Source: an uncultured Erysipelotrichaceae bacterium | GTDB taxonomy: Bacteria > Bacillota_I > Bacilli_A > RF39 > UBA660 | NCBI GenBank assembly: GCA_902791625.1 | Contig: CADAWN010000008.1 | Location: 1 to 43,039 of the forward strand | Length of the DNA: 43,039 nucleotides | Reading direction: 5' to 3' | In this document: positions 23,192 through 32,155 of the stretch, piece after piece | Numbering within the stretch: position 1 is the first letter of the stretch | How the letters are laid out: every line of letters starts with the position of its first letter | The notes under the pieces: generated by a model | Database searches by the model: none | What the model was told of the DNA's origin: nothing | What the model saw: the letters and a program-made list of their open reading frames with translations, nothing else | Made by a program: the position numbers and the translations under genes

Positions 23192-23481
23192 TACCTTTAA
23201 GTATGCAAATAAAATCTATAGTTTTTTCAATATTTTATGGAATATTAATATCGTTTTTATTTAATATTAGTTATTTTCTTTTATTTAACAAGAAAAAGAT
23301 CATTAAGTTATTTTGCTCAATAGTATTTGTAATTGATGTTATGTTTTTATATTTCTATGTATTAGAACATATAAATTATGGGTATATACATATTTATTTA
23401 TTATTATTCTTTTTTTTAGGTTATATAATGCTTTATGCATATTTTAAAAATAAATTCCGTAAAATACGTGTCAAAAAATGA
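23188..23481 (+). CDS. yabQ: Sporulation membrane protein YabQ
   Basis: Integral membrane protein needed for spore cortex formation in B. subtilis. The 97-residue product has three hydrophobic segments (about residues 10-32, 40-59 and 66-87) and a basic tail, KNKFRKIRVKK. It is shorter than Bacillus YabQ (about 211) but keeps the conserved membrane core. Identification rests on topology and on its coupled position between yabP and divIC. Confidence 0.85.
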   Translation: MIPLSMQIKSIVFSIFYGILISFLFNISYFLLFNKKKIIKLFCSIVFVIDVMFLYFYVLEHINYGYIHIYLLLFFFLGYIMLYAYFKNKFRKIRVKK

Positions 23482-23499
23482 ATAATTAACGGAGTGTTA

Positions 23500-23528
23500 T
23501 TGTAAATTTACTTGACGAGCCATATAAT
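23500..23528 (+). promoter_or_regulatory. Promoter of divIC
   Basis: TTGTAA (23500-23505), a 17-bp spacer and a perfect TATAAT (23523-23528). Confidence 0.7.
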
Positions 23529-23547
23529 TATTATGAGGGTGAGTGCC

Positions 23548-23850
23548 GTGAAAAAGGAGAAGAATGCGAAAACCAGCAAAAAAAATAAACGTAGAATAAT
23601 TATTCTAGGTACTTTTTCCTTTGTGGCAATAACCTTTACGACTTATACAATAGGTAAATATTGGGTAGAAATATATCAAAAATCAAAAGAAAAAGAAAAA
23701 CTAACAACTGAACTTAAGAAATTAGAAAAAAAAGAATCTTCTTTGAGAGCTGATGCAACAAGAATGAAAGATAAAGAGTATATAGCAAGATATGCTAGAG
23801 AAAAGTATTTATATAGTAAAAATGGAGAATTTATTTTAAGAATACCTTAA
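23548..23850 (+). CDS. divIC: Septum formation initiator DivIC (FtsB-like)
   Basis: Bitopic cell-division protein that acts with DivIB and FtsL at the septum. A basic cytoplasmic tail (KKEKNAKTSKKNKRR) is followed by one membrane span at about residues 18-35, then a coiled coil rich in Lys and Glu, and the conserved ending DKEYIARYAREKYLYSKNGE. GTG 23548 is preferred: the promoter -10 ends at 23528, so the in-frame TTG 23512 and probably ATG 23533 are not in the mRNA, and GAGGGTGAG precedes this GTG. Length is then 100 residues. spoIIE, found after divIC in B. subtilis, is absent. Confidence 0.9.
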   Translation: MKKEKNAKTSKKNKRRIIILGTFSFVAITFTTYTIGKYWVEIYQKSKEKEKLTTELKKLEKKESSLRADATRMKDKEYIARYAREKYLYSKNGEFILRIP

Positions 23851-23867
23851 AATAAATTTTTTATTTA

Positions 23868-23896
23868 TTGAAAAAAAACAATATTTCCGGTAAAAT
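23868..23896 (+). promoter_or_regulatory. Promoter of tilS
   Basis: TTGAAA (23868-23873), a 17-bp spacer and TAAAAT (23891-23896). A 10-bp inverted repeat (AACAATATTT and its complement) spans spacer and -10 and could be an operator; on the minus strand it reads as hairpin plus T run, a possible terminator. Confidence 0.65.
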
Positions 23897-23935
23897 ATTG
23901 TTGTATGTGCAAGAGATAATAGGGTGTGATTAAAT

Positions 23936-25255
23936 ATGAGTAATATTAATATAGAAAATGAATTTAAATTTAATAATAATGATAGTATTGTAATTGGTTG
24001 TTCAACAGGACCTGATTCTATGGCACTTTTAGATATGTTGCTTAAGATAAGAGAAAAGTATAATCTATTACTTGTATGTGCACATGTTAATCATAATGTA
24101 AGAAAAGAAAGCTATGAAGAAAAAGAATATATAGAAAAGTATTGTAAAGATAATAAAGTAATTTTCGAAACAATGACAATAGAAAATTATGGTGATGATA
24201 ATTTTCATAATGAAGCAAGAAATATTAGATATAATTTCTTTGAAGATGTTGTTAATAAGTATAATGCTAAATACTTAATGACTGCACATCATGGTGATGA
24301 TCTAATTGAAACGGTCTTAATGAGAATAGTGAGAGGTTCTAATTTAAATGGTTATTCAGGATTCAAAAAAATAGTTGATTTAGGAACATATAAACTAGTA
24401 AGACCATTAATTGGTTTTACCAAAGAAGAACTAGTTAAGTATGATGAAGCAAATAAAGTTAAATATTATATAGATAGTTCAAATTTAAAAGATAAATATA
24501 CAAGAAATAGATATAGAAAAGTGGTTTTACCATTTCTAAAGTCTGAAGAGCCTAATGTTCATAAAAAATTCTTAAGGTTTAGTGAAAACTTGAATTTAGC
24601 TAATGAGTTTATAGAAAAAGAAAGAGATAAGGCTATAAAATTAGTAATGGAAGATGGAAAAGTTAATATTACTAAATTTAACGAACTTGATCCATTTATT
24701 CAAAAAGAAGTATTGTACTTTTTAATGCAAATATATTATAAAGATGATTTGATTCTTTTAAACGATAGACATATAGAGTTATTAGAGAGTTTAATTAAGA
24801 GTAATAAAAAGAATATGTCTGTTAATTTACCTAATGAGGTTATAGCAGTAAAAGAATATGACTATTTCTATTTAAAGAAAGAAACAGAGGAATTAACATC
24901 ATATGAAATAGAAATAAGTGATATTGCTGAGTTACCTAACCATCACACAATAAAGAAAGTAAATGAAGTGGTTGGTAATAGTAATAATATTTGTAAATTA
25001 TCAAGCGATGAAGTTCAATTACCATTAATTGCAAGAACTAGAAAAATTGGTGATAAGATTGATGTTAAAGGATTGAATGGTTCTAAGAAAGTAAAAGATA
25101 TTTTTATAGATAGTAAAATTGAAAAAGGAAATAGAGATATGTGGCCTATTGTTGTTGATAGTTTAGATAGGGTTGTATGGATTCCTGGTTTAAAAAAATC
25201 AAAATTTGACAAAAAAAATGAAGAAAGTTATGATATAATATTGAAATACGATTAA
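23936..25255 (+). CDS. tilS: tRNA(Ile)-lysidine synthase TilS
   Basis: Converts C34 of the CAU-anticodon isoleucine tRNA to lysidine, so it reads AUA, a codon used heavily in this AT-rich DNA. The N-terminal PP-loop ATPase motif is CSTGPDSMALLD; the usual SGGxDS is STGPDS here, with Thr for the first Gly. AHVNHNVR and the HHGDDLIETVLMRI segment follow. The C-terminal domain PLIARTRKIGDKI is the TilS-specific tRNA-binding part. Length is 439 residues. It lies before ftsH as in B. subtilis, without hprT between. Confidence 0.95.
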   Translation: MSNINIENEFKFNNNDSIVIGCSTGPDSMALLDMLLKIREKYNLLLVCAHVNHNVRKESYEEKEYIEKYCKDNKVIFETMTIENYGDDNFHNEARNIRYNFFEDVVNKYNAKYLMTAHHGDDLIETVLMRIVRGSNLNGYSGFKKIVDLGTYKLVRPLIGFTKEELVKYDEANKVKYYIDSSNLKDKYTRNRYRKVVLPFLKSEEPNVHKKFLRFSENLNLANEFIEKERDKAIKLVMEDGKVNITKFNELDPFIQKEVLYFLMQIYYKDDLILLNDRHIELLESLIKSNKKNMSVNLPNEVIAVKEYDYFYLKKETEELTSYEIEISDIAELPNHHTIKKVNEVVGNSNNICKLSSDEVQLPLIARTRKIGDKIDVKGLNGSKKVKDIFIDSKIEKGNRDMWPIVVDSLDRVVWIPGLKKSKFDKKNEESYDIILKYD

Positions 25256-25264
25256 GGAGGAATT

Positions 25265-27244
25265 ATGAATAAAAAAGTTGATGGAAAATCTGTAAAGAAG
25301 GGACTTCTTCCATATTTATTTATAGGTATAGTTATATTAGGAATTTTTTATGTATTTAATTATTTAAATCATACTACTAACGTATTTACTTATGATGAGT
25401 TTATGGATAATTTAAATAATGGAAAAATTACAAAAATGGAACTTGTTCCACGTGATAGAGCACAAACATTTGAAATAACAGGAAAATTAGCTGATTATGG
25501 GGAAACAGAAGAATTTTTTGTTTCTTTACCTAAATCAGAAGTAATAGTTAATAAAATCACAGAATCTGTGGATAAACAAAAAATAAAGTTTGTTACTGAA
25601 TCTGATCCAGAATCAGGAATGTTTTTTACAATTATTACTAGTGTACTTCCAACATTATTATTGCTTGGTCTTGCATTCTTCTTTTTAAATAGACAATTAG
25701 CAAGTAATAAGAGTTCAATGGATTTTGGAAAGAGTAAAGCAAAACTTTCAAATGAAAAGAATAAAGTTAAATTTAATGATGTCGCAGGACTAAAAGAGGA
25801 AAAAGAAGAGGTTAGGGAATTAATAGATTTCTTAAAAAATCCTAAAAAATTCCAAAAATTAGGAGCTCGTATTCCTAAAGGAGTATTATTAATGGGTCCT
25901 CCAGGAACTGGTAAAACTTTACTTGCAAGAGCTGTTGCTGGTGAAGCTAATGTACCATTTTACTTTATTAGTGGATCTGACTTTGTTGAATTATTCGTTG
26001 GAGTTGGAGCTAGTCGTGTTAGAGATATGTTCCAACAAGCAAAAAGAAATGCACCTTGTTTAATATTTATTGATGAAATAGATGCAGTAGGACGTCAAAG
26101 AGGTACTGGTTTAGGTGGAGGACATGATGAACGCGAACAAACACTTAACCAATTATTAACTGAGATGGATGGATTTGGTGAAAATTCAGGAATAATTATT
26201 ATTGCTGCAACAAATAGACCAGATGTACTTGATCCAGCACTTTTAAGGCCAGGAAGATTTGATAGACAAGTTACAGTAAGCCTTCCTGATATAAAAGGTC
26301 GTGAAGAAATACTTGAAGTACATGCTAGAAATAAAACTTTAGGTAAAGATGTAACTCTTCATAATCTTGCTAAGAGAACTCCAGGATTTAGTGGAGCTGA
26401 TCTTGAAAACTTACTTAATGAAGCTGCACTTCTTGCAGTACGAAGAGATAAAAATGAAATTACAATGCATGAAGTAGATGAAGCCACAGATAGAGTACTT
26501 ATGGGACCTGCTAAAGTAAGTCATAAATATAGTGAAAAAGATAGACAACTGGTTGCTTTCCATGAAGCAGGACACGCTGTTATTGGATTAAAATTAGAAA
26601 ATGCATCAGATGTACAAAAAGTAACAATTATACCTAGAGGTTCAGCTGGTGGATATAATATGATGGTTCCTAGTGAAGAAAAATTATGTTCTACTAAGAC
26701 TGATTTATTACAACAAGTTACAGGACTTTTAGGAGGAAGAGTTGCTGAAGAAGTAGTATTTAAAGAAATAACTACTGGAGCAGAAAATGACTTTTCTAAA
26801 GCTACTAAAATAGTTAGAGCAATGGTTACTGAATATGGTATGAGTGATCTTGGACCACTTCAACTTGAACAACAAGAAGGAGCTGCATTCTTAGGAAGAG
26901 ATTATAATAAAACTCGTAATTTCTCTGAAATGGTTGCTCATGAAATAGATCAAGAAATGAGAAAGATAATTAATAAGTGTTATGATGATGCTAAAAAGAT
27001 AATTAAAGAAAATAAAAAATTATTAGATTTAATTGCTAATACCTTATTAGAATATGAAACATTAACTAAAGAACAAATTGATTATTTAGTTGAACATGGT
27101 GTTATGCCGGAAGAAAATAAAGCTAATCTTGAATCTATGTCATTAACTAGTTTAAGAGCAATGGCTAAAGAAAAAGGTATTAAGAATTATTCAAAAATGA
27201 ATAAAGCTGAAATAATAGATGAAATTGATAAGTTAGAAAAATAG
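25265..27244 (+). CDS. ftsH: ATP-dependent zinc metalloprotease FtsH with C-terminal Rho_N-like domain
   Basis: Membrane AAA+ protease that degrades unfolded or regulatory membrane proteins. Two spans at about residues 14-34 and 122-141 flank an extracytoplasmic domain. Walker A GPPGTGKT is at 211-218, the pore FVG loop in [16 protein letters not shown], Walker [16 protein letters not shown], the second region of homology [21 protein letters not shown], and the zinc site HEAGH at 433-437. The last 35 residues or so ([20 protein letters not shown] and on) look like a Rho_N/SAP-type helical domain, not usual in FtsH. AAGGAGG precedes ATG 25265. A terminator follows. Confidence 0.97.
   Translation: MNKKVDGKSVKKGLLPYLFIGIVILGIFYVFNYLNHTTNVFTYDEFMDNLNNGKITKMELVPRDRAQTFEITGKLADYGETEEFFVSLPKSEVIVNKITESVDKQKIKFVTESDPESGMFFTIITSVLPTLLLLGLAFFFLNRQLASNKSSMDFGKSKAKLSNEKNKVKFNDVAGLKEEKEEVRELIDFLKNPKKFQKLGARIPKGVLLMGPPGTGKTLLARAVAGEANVPFYFISGSDFVELFVGVGASRVRDMFQQAKRNAPCLIFIDEIDAVGRQRGTGLGGGHDEREQTLNQLLTEMDGFGENSGIIIIAATNRPDVLDPALLRPGRFDRQVTVSLPDIKGREEILEVHARNKTLGKDVTLHNLAKRTPGFSGADLENLLNEAALLAVRRDKNEITMHEVDEATDRVLMGPAKVSHKYSEKDRQLVAFHEAGHAVIGLKLENASDVQKVTIIPRGSAGGYNMMVPSEEKLCSTKTDLLQQVTGLLGGRVAEEVVFKEITTGAENDFSKATKIVRAMVTEYGMSDLGPLQLEQQEGAAFLGRDYNKTRNFSEMVAHEIDQEMRKIINKCYDDAKKIIKENKKLLDLIANTLLEYETLTKEQIDYLVEHGVMPEENKANLESMSLTSLRAMAKEKGIKNYSKMNKAEIIDEIDKLEK
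25444..25459. promoter_or_regulatory. Degenerate parS-like site inside ftsH
   Basis: TGTTCCACGTGATAGA matches the parS repeat of the array at 14 of 16 positions with the CACGTG core intact. It is within coding sequence (Val-Pro-Arg-Asp), so chance is possible. Confidence 0.35.
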
Positions 27245-27271
27245 ACGTACTTGTAAATACGTCTTTTTTTT
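27244..27271 (+). terminator. ftsH intrinsic terminator
   Basis: GACGTA (27244-27249) pairs with TACGTC (27258-27263) and eight T residues follow. Its loop holds the -35 box of the dusB promoter. Confidence 0.8.
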
Positions 27272-27279
27272 GGTATAAT
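27251..27279 (+). promoter_or_regulatory. Promoter of dusB-RDD-lysS
   Basis: TTGTAA (27251-27256) in the terminator loop, a 17-bp spacer and a perfect TATAAT (27274-27279). Confidence 0.72.
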
Positions 27280-27301
27280 TAGCCAGAAGTGGGGATTAAA
27301 G

Positions 27302-28279
27302 ATGTGGAAAATAGGTAATGTTACAATTGATAATAAAATAGTAATGGCACCAATGGCAGGTATTTCTAATTCAGCATATAGAAGAATTTGTAAAGAAATG
27401 GGCTGTGGATTAATATATGCAGAAATGGTTAGTGATAAAGCAATATCATTTGGTAATAAAAAGACTATAGATATGCTTTATATGACTGATTTTGAACGAC
27501 CAATTGCTCAGCAAATATTTGGTACTGATGTTGATAGCTTTGTTACTGCTGCTAAATATATAGAAGAAAATATGCACCCAGATATTATAGATATTAATAT
27601 GGGATGTCCTGTACCTAAAGTTGCTGTTCGTGCTCAAGCTGGTTCTGCACTTTTAAAAAACCCTACAAAAATTAAAGAAATTGTAAAATCAGTAGTAGAA
27701 TCTGTTAGTGTTCCAGTAACAGTTAAGATAAGAAGTGGATGGGATAATAATCATATTAATGCAGTAGAAGTTGCTAAGATATGTGAAGAAGCAGGAGCAA
27801 GTGCTATATGTGTTCATCCAAGAACTAGAAGTCAAGGTTACAGTGGTAAAGCGGATTGGAATATTATAAAAGAAGTAAAAACAGCTGTAAATATACCAGT
27901 AATAGGTAATGGAGACGTTAAAACTCCTGAAGATGTTAAGAAAATGTTAGATGAAACCGGTTGTGATGCTGTAATGATAGGAAGAGGTCTTCTTGGAAAT
28001 CCTTGGTTAATTAAAAATTCTTTATTATTTTTAGAAGATAAAGAATATAAAACACCTAGTAAAAATGAAAAAATAAAGATGTGTATTGAGCATCTAGAAT
28101 ATTTAAAAGAAACAAAATGTGAAAAGCTTGCAATACTAGAAATAAGAAGTCATCTATCTTGGTATTTAAAGGGAATAGAGGGAGCTAATAATATTAAAAA
28201 TAAAGTATATCAATGTTCTAATATTCATGATATAATGCAATTATTAAATGATTTTTTGGGAGATGATTTAAATGACTAA
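27302..28279 (+). CDS. dusB: tRNA-dihydrouridine synthase DusB
   Basis: FMN enzyme that reduces uridine to dihydrouridine in the tRNA D-loop. The TIM-barrel motifs are APMAGISNSAYRRICKEMG, QIFGTD, INMGCPVPKV with the catalytic Cys, VKIRSGWD, CVHPRTRSQGYSGKADW, IPVIGNGDV and MIGRGLLGNPW. Length is 325 residues. It stands upstream of lysS as in Bacillus. Its end overlaps the RDD gene start by 8 bases, so coupling is likely. Confidence 0.95.
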   Translation: MWKIGNVTIDNKIVMAPMAGISNSAYRRICKEMGCGLIYAEMVSDKAISFGNKKTIDMLYMTDFERPIAQQIFGTDVDSFVTAAKYIEENMHPDIIDINMGCPVPKVAVRAQAGSALLKNPTKIKEIVKSVVESVSVPVTVKIRSGWDNNHINAVEVAKICEEAGASAICVHPRTRSQGYSGKADWNIIKEVKTAVNIPVIGNGDVKTPEDVKKMLDETGCDAVMIGRGLLGNPWLIKNSLLFLEDKEYKTPSKNEKIKMCIEHLEYLKETKCEKLAILEIRSHLSWYLKGIEGANNIKNKVYQCSNIHDIMQLLNDFLGDDLND

Positions 28280-28889
28280 AATAAAAGAAAATGAATATGA
28301 AAAAGCATACTTTTATAAAAGAGTAATCGCATACATAATAGATGTTTTAATAGTATCTATAGTTGCAACAATAATAGCTTTACCTTTTAGAACAGAAGCT
28401 ATAAAGAAAGTTGATAATCAAGTAATAGAGGTAACTCAAAAGGCATTACAAGGAAAAATTAAAACAGATGTTTATCAGAGTCAAATGAATGAGTTAATGT
28501 ATCAAAAAGCTAAATTAGATGGTATAGCTAATATAATTATTATTCTACTTTCAGTAGGTAATTTCATTGTTTATCAAGGTTATACAAAAGGACAAACATT
28601 AGGTAAGAAATTAATGAAAATTAGAATTGTAAAGACAAATGATAAAGAACTAACTTTTAATGACTTAATTTTAAGAAATCTCTTGAATAATTTTATATTT
28701 TTTGATATTCTACTTGCTGTGCTTGCTTTAGTAGGTAGAAAACCATATATATATGGTTATAAATATGTAAATTATATTCAATTAACAATACTAATTGTAA
28801 GTGTATTTATGATTGCTATTAGAAGTGATGGAAGAAGTATTATGGATTTATTAGTTAATACTAAAGTTGTAAAAGTGGAGGAGAAGTAA
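28272..28889 (+). CDS. RDD family membrane protein
   Basis: A 205-residue integral membrane protein. The family core is present: RVIAYIIDVLIVS near residue 18 with the conserved Arg and Asp, then GYTKGQTLGKKLMKIRIVK, matching the G-x-T-xG-K/R pattern of RDD proteins, and a final DGRSIMDLLVNTKVV. Four or five hydrophobic segments are visible (about residues 17-39, 82-98, 137-153 and 163-180). The general role of the family is uncertain; transport has been proposed for some. It is coupled to dusB and ends 1 base before lysS. Confidence 0.85.
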   Translation: MTKIKENEYEKAYFYKRVIAYIIDVLIVSIVATIIALPFRTEAIKKVDNQVIEVTQKALQGKIKTDVYQSQMNELMYQKAKLDGIANIIIILLSVGNFIVYQGYTKGQTLGKKLMKIRIVKTNDKELTFNDLILRNLLNNFIFFDILLAVLALVGRKPYIYGYKYVNYIQLTILIVSVFMIAIRSDGRSIMDLLVNTKVVKVEEK

Positions 28890-28890
28890 G

Positions 28891-30363
28891 ATGAGAGAAT
28901 TTACTGAACAAGAACAAGTTAGACGTGAAAAGTTAAAAAATATAGAAAAACCTTATCCAGAAAGATTTGAAACTAATTATGAGATAGCAGATGCTTCAAA
29001 ATTAGAAGATGGAACAACTGGTGTTAGAGTTGCTGGAAGAATTATCTTAATGAGAAAAATGGGTAAGATGAGTTTCTTAACTATTGGAGATATTTTTGGT
29101 AAAATTCAAGTATCAGTAAAAGTTGATATGATAGGAGAAGAAAAATATCAAGAATTTAAAGCTAATTATGATTTAGGTGATTTTATTGGTGTAGAAGGAG
29201 AAGTATTTACTACTCATACTGGTGAAAAGACTGTAAGAGCAAGTTCTATAGAATTTTTAGGTAAAGCTTTAAAACCACTTCCTGAAAAGTTCCATGGAGT
29301 TGAAGATATAGAAACTATTTATAGAAGACGTTACTTAGATTTAATTACTAATGACGAGAGTAAGAACAAGTTTTTATTTCGTAGTCGTTTTATTAGAGAA
29401 CTTAGAAATTATTTAGATAGTAAAGGTTATCTTGAAATAGAGACACCTATCTTAAATAATAAAGCAAGTGGAGCAACAGCTAAACCATTTGTTACTCATC
29501 ATAATGCTTTAGATATAGATTTATATTTAAGAATTGCTCCTGAAACATATTTAAAAAGAGCAATAGTAGGTGGTTATACTAAAGTTTTTGAAATAGCAAG
29601 ATGCTTCAGAAATGAAGGTATGGACATGACTCACTTACAAGACTTTACTATGATAGAAGGATATGGTGCTTACTTAAATTATAAAGATAATATGCAGTTT
29701 TTAAGAGAAATGCTTCAAACTATTATAATGAATATATTTGGTACTTTAGAAATTAATGTAGGAGACCAAAAAGTAGATTTAAGTGGAGAATGGGAAGAAG
29801 TAAGTTTTAGAGATTTAATTCTAAGATATTCTGATATAGATATTAAAGAATATAATACTAAAGAATTATTATTAGATAAAATAAAAGAGGAAAAACTTGA
29901 AATAGATAGTGAAACACCACTTGAAAATTTAGGATATGGTAACTTAGTTGATCAATTATATAAGAAGGTTGCTAGACCTCATGTAATTAATCCTATATTC
30001 TTAACTGAACATCCTATTAGTTTATCACCTCTAGCTCGTGCAAATGATCTTGATCCAACATTAACTGATAGATTCCAATTAGTTATAAACGGGGCTGAAA
30101 TTATTAATGCTTATTCAGAACTTGTTGATCCACAAGAACAAGAAAGAAGATTACTAGAACAAGCTAAACTTAAGGCAAATGGTGATGAAGAAGCAATGCC
30201 AATGGATTATGACTATATTGAAGCTATGGAATATGGTATGCCACCTATTAGTGGTTGGGGTATGGGAATTGATAGAATAGTTCAACTACTTACTAATTCA
30301 GATAATATTAAGGATGTTGTATTATTTCCATTAATGAAAAACAAAGAAGATATTAATAATTAA
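28891..30363 (+). CDS. lysS: Lysyl-tRNA synthetase (class II)
   Basis: Charges tRNA-Lys. An N-terminal OB-fold anticodon domain (about 45-140) precedes the class II core: motif 1 near ETPILNN, motif 2 beginning FRNEGMD, and motif 3 GWGMGIDRIVQLL. Motif 2 reads MTHLQDFTMIEGYGAY where Bacillus-type LysS has RHNPEFTMIELYEAY, so this enzyme seems to come from a different LysRS branch. Length is 490 residues. GGAGGAGAAG precedes ATG 28891. It is in one operon with dusB and the RDD gene, and a strong terminator ends it. Confidence 0.95.
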   Translation: MREFTEQEQVRREKLKNIEKPYPERFETNYEIADASKLEDGTTGVRVAGRIILMRKMGKMSFLTIGDIFGKIQVSVKVDMIGEEKYQEFKANYDLGDFIGVEGEVFTTHTGEKTVRASSIEFLGKALKPLPEKFHGVEDIETIYRRRYLDLITNDESKNKFLFRSRFIRELRNYLDSKGYLEIETPILNNKASGATAKPFVTHHNALDIDLYLRIAPETYLKRAIVGGYTKVFEIARCFRNEGMDMTHLQDFTMIEGYGAYLNYKDNMQFLREMLQTIIMNIFGTLEINVGDQKVDLSGEWEEVSFRDLILRYSDIDIKEYNTKELLLDKIKEEKLEIDSETPLENLGYGNLVDQLYKKVARPHVINPIFLTEHPISLSPLARANDLDPTLTDRFQLVINGAEIINAYSELVDPQEQERRLLEQAKLKANGDEEAMPMDYDYIEAMEYGMPPISGWGMGIDRIVQLLTNSDNIKDVVLFPLMKNKEDINN

Positions 30364-30376
30364 TATCTTCTTTTTT
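30346..30376 (+). terminator. lysS intrinsic terminator
   Basis: A near-perfect inverted repeat (GAAGATATTAAT and its complement, 30346-30370) followed by six T residues; it contains the lysS stop codon. Confidence 0.88.
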
Positions 30377-30397
30377 ATATCATTTTTAACAAAACTA

Positions 30398-30425
30398 TTG
30401 AAAAATATAGTCATTATAGTATAAT
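30398..30425 (+). promoter_or_regulatory. Promoter of the YfcC-like transporter
   Basis: TTGAAA (30398-30403), a 16-bp spacer and TATAAT (30420-30425). Confidence 0.7.
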
Positions 30426-30444
30426 TATAATGGGAGGAGAAAAA

Positions 30445-32049
30445 ATGAAAAAACACAATACATTAAAAATTGTTCTTATTACATTAGCTGTTTTTGTAGT
30501 ATTAAGCTGGATTTTACCAACAGCTGCATTTTATCAAGGACAAGTAATGGAACAAGGACGTAATCAAATAGGATTATTTGATATATTTGGATCTGCTAAT
30601 GTTGCTTTAGCTAACTTTGGTTATATATCACTATTCATTATTGCAGTAGGTATGTTTTATGGTGTGTTAAATAGAACAAGTGCTTATAAAGTTTTAATAG
30701 ATAAACTTGTAAAAGCATTTAAGGGTAAGGAAATTATAGCTATTTGTTCTATAATGGCTTTCTTTGCTATTGTAACTTCTGTTTGTGGATTACAATTTGT
30801 ACTTCTATTTACATTTCCATTTGTAATAGCTCTAGTTTTAGCTATGGGTTATGACAAAATCGTTGCAGCACTTACTACATTTGGTGGTGCTATTGTAGGT
30901 ATGATAGGTACTACATTTGCTTATAATAATGTAATGTTATTAGCTGATAACCTAGGTCTAAAGTTTACAAATGGAATAGCATATAAAATTATTATTTTCT
31001 TATTATGTTTAGGATTACTTATACTAAATACTATTATGTATATTTCTAAGAAATCTAAAACATCAAAAGAAGAAAAGAAAGAAATGGAAAAACTTATTCC
31101 AGAAGAAGTATCTACAAAAGAAAAGAAGACAAGAGTATGGCCAGTAGTATTAATATTTGATTTAATATTAGTTGTATCCATACTAGGATTTATTCCTTGG
31201 GAAAAAGCATTTAATATTACTATATTTGCTGATATTACAACAGCTGTTACTGGATTTACAATTCCAGCATATATTGCTTTAATCGTATTACTATTAATTA
31301 TTAATTTAGTACTTGTATTAAAGAAAAAAATGAGAGAATTAATTATTGTTGATTCTGCAGTAGGTGTTATAGCAGTAGTTATTTTAATAGGAAAATTTGT
31401 ATTTAAGGCTAAATTATTTGTTAATATATTCAAAGGATTAACAGAGAATTTTGCTATATTTGGTAAAATTTTAGGAACTAATGTTCCAGCATTTGGTAAT
31501 TGGGGAACATATGAGAATAATTTTGGTTTATTATTAGTTGCTACATTAATAATGGTAGGAGCTGTTGTCCTTGCACTAGTATACAAAGTTAAGAAAGATG
31601 ATGTTCTAGATGGTTTCATTGCTGGTGCTAAAAAAGCATTACTTCCAGCTACATTTGTTATTCTTGTATATTTAGGATTAATTCTATGTAATCAATATCA
31701 ATTTGTAATTTACAAAGGTATTTTCAGTGTAACAAAGGGATTCAATATATTTACATCAAGTTTAGTTCAAATACTATCAACTGTATTTAATTCTGATCCA
31801 TTATATGCTATGAATAATACTTTACCATATTTAACAAGTATAGTTACTAATACTAAAATTTATAATGTTATTTGGGTATTATATCAATCTGTAACAGGTT
31901 TAACATTATTTGTTGCTCCAACTAGTTTATTAATGCTTGTTACATTACATTATTTAGAAATACCTTATGGTAAATGGTTAAAAACAGTTTGGAAATTAGT
32001 ACTTGAAATGTTAGCAGTTATATTGATAATTTGTTTAATAATGCTATAA
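30445..32049 (+). CDS. Polytopic membrane transporter, YfcC/DcuC-like
   Basis: A 534-residue membrane protein with about 12-13 hydrophobic segments. Its layout recalls the YfcC / C4-dicarboxylate carrier group: an opening basic tail, a first span ending LSWILPTAAF, then GLFDIF, FIIAVGMFYGVLNRTSAYKV, FKGKE, FVIALVLAMGYDKIV and TTFGGAIVGMIGTTF. A charged cytoplasmic loop (KKSKTSKEEKKEMEK) splits it into two halves with similar features. The substrate cannot be read. GGGAGGAG fixes ATG 30445 over an ATG at 30430 that lies over the ribosome site. It is alone between its promoter and terminator, in the place where ctsR-mcsA-mcsB would be in Bacillus. Confidence 0.6.
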   Translation: MKKHNTLKIVLITLAVFVVLSWILPTAAFYQGQVMEQGRNQIGLFDIFGSANVALANFGYISLFIIAVGMFYGVLNRTSAYKVLIDKLVKAFKGKEIIAICSIMAFFAIVTSVCGLQFVLLFTFPFVIALVLAMGYDKIVAALTTFGGAIVGMIGTTFAYNNVMLLADNLGLKFTNGIAYKIIIFLLCLGLLILNTIMYISKKSKTSKEEKKEMEKLIPEEVSTKEKKTRVWPVVLIFDLILVVSILGFIPWEKAFNITIFADITTAVTGFTIPAYIALIVLLLIINLVLVLKKKMRELIIVDSAVGVIAVVILIGKFVFKAKLFVNIFKGLTENFAIFGKILGTNVPAFGNWGTYENNFGLLLVATLIMVGAVVLALVYKVKKDDVLDGFIAGAKKALLPATFVILVYLGLILCNQYQFVIYKGIFSVTKGFNIFTSSLVQILSTVFNSDPLYAMNNTLPYLTSIVTNTKIYNVIWVLYQSVTGLTLFVAPTSLLMLVTLHYLEIPYGKWLKTVWKLVLEMLAVILIICLIML

Positions 32050-32057
32050 AAGTATAG

Positions 32058-32079
32058 AAAGGCCTAAGGCCTTTTTTTT
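32058..32079 (+). terminator. Intrinsic terminator
   Basis: AAAGGCC (32058-32064) pairs with GGCCTTT (32068-32074), loop TAA, then a T run. Confidence 0.9.
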
Positions 32080-32104
32080 GTCGCTTTTTTGGGTACATAT
32101 TTTC

Positions 32105-32134
32105 TTGTCAATATGTTCAAAATATTCATAAAAT
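32105..32134 (+). promoter_or_regulatory. Candidate promoter of clpC
   Basis: TTGTCA (32105-32110), an 18-bp spacer and TAAAAT (32129-32134). No CtsR heptad direct repeat (GGTCAAA type) is visible around it. Confidence 0.5.
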
Positions 32135-32155
32135 AAATTAGAAAGGATGGGAATT

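Noticed and set aside
23882..23895. Noc-like ATTTCCGGTAAAAT before tilS
   Set aside because: Three mismatches to the consensus; better explained by the promoter spacer/-10 and the inverted repeat around it.
25567..25575. Perfect DnaA box TGTGGATAA in ftsH
   Set aside because: Single copy inside coding sequence with no cluster or AT-rich unwinding element; not enough for an origin or DnaA titration site.
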